DNA of 5,663 bases, taken from assembly GCA_947073895.1 (NCBI GenBank), contig CAMTNN010000109.1, positions 1 through 5,663 on the forward strand, in the 5' to 3' direction. The DNA is from an uncultured cyanobacterium. Its GTDB lineage: Bacteria > Cyanobacteriota > Vampirovibrionia > Gastranaerophilales > Gastranaerophilaceae. Position numbers and translations under genes: made by a program. Below the pieces are notes generated by a model. It was not told the origin of the DNA. It searched no databases and saw only the letters and a program-made list of their open reading frames with translations. Below, piece by piece: positions 5,551 to 5,663 of the stretch; position 1 is the stretch's first letter; each line of letters starts with the position of its first letter.

Positions 5551-5663
5551 GTTCACAGTATGTTTGCTAGAAAAAGAAACAACAGATAAAAAGCATTGGT
5601 TGAATAAACTTGAATATTCAAGCAAGAATTAAGTTCTACCAAAAGAAATTCTTTTGTGTGTGT
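5551..5663. other. Right-edge region with AT-rich palindromes, no clear gene
   Basis: Two perfect inverted repeats are visible. CTTGAATATTCAAG (5609-5622) is a 14 bp palindrome. CAAAAGAA-A-TTCTTTTG (5640-5656) has 8 bp arms around one base and is followed by alternating TG rather than a T-run, so neither is a convincing terminator. A plus-strand reading frame shifted from the upstream gene remains open through this region to TAA at 5630-5632 and may be the displaced end of that gene. Confidence 0.4.

Noticed and set aside
5477..5632. An independent 51-codon gene after the second cargo gene
   Set aside because: No ribosome binding site precedes its ATG and it starts inside another gene; a displaced C-terminus is the better reading.
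1..5663. tRNA genes, rRNA, CRISPR arrays, insertion sequences, riboswitches
   Set aside because: I saw no cloverleaf-like segment, no regularly spaced repeats, no transposase or terminal repeats and no leader resembling a known riboswitch.

Overview
This is a 5.7 kb, AT-rich piece of bacterial DNA carrying part of a phage or prophage structural region. It encodes a phage portal protein followed by two unusual 'cargo' genes whose N-termini match each other and whose C-termini are unrelated. One C-terminus is a recognisable papain-fold (Tox-PL, glutamine-deamidase type) toxin domain. The standard genetic code works throughout. Every gene has an AAGGA-type ribosome binding site. The partial leftmost gene resembles a family I remember from gut Gastranaerophilales (Melainabacteria, Cyanobacteriota). 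That host assignment is recollection and inference, not a search result.

Layout. At 1-730 (minus strand) is a gene of unknown function cut by the window edge. A short divergent intergenic gap follows (731-842). At 843-2795 (plus) is the portal gene. At 2795-3829 (plus), translationally coupled to the portal by a TAATG overlap, is a 344-residue protein with a short conserved head, a long Asn/Gln-rich linker and a C-terminal Tox-PL domain. At 3783-4058 (minus) is a 91-residue gene that runs into the toxin gene tail to tail with a 47 bp overlap. It has its own near-consensus sigma70-type promoter (TTGACA, 17 bp, TAAAAT) at 4127-4155. At 4228-5550 (plus) is a 440-residue protein with the same 58-residue head, a coiled-coil and Pro/Gln-rich linker, and a different C-terminal region that I do not recognise. 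No gene is evident from 5551 to the right edge.

How the parts may work together (inference). The two cargo proteins align without gaps from Met1 to Thr58, with about 38% identity, and then diverge completely. That is the architecture of polymorphic toxins: a constant trafficking or packaging head with exchangeable effector tails. Their place next to the portal recalls phage MuF-type toxins, but no MuF domain is visible and the head module is one I cannot name. The small convergent gene behind the Tox-PL gene, with its own promoter, is placed as an immunity gene should be: it could be expressed from a quiet prophage while the late structural operon is off. The candidate system is therefore a virion-borne toxin family with a shared head module beside a portal, plus a lysogen-expressed antidote.

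Limits. No terminase, capsid, integrase or attachment site is in view, so prophage, free phage and prophage remnant cannot be told apart. All counts and alignments were made by eye.
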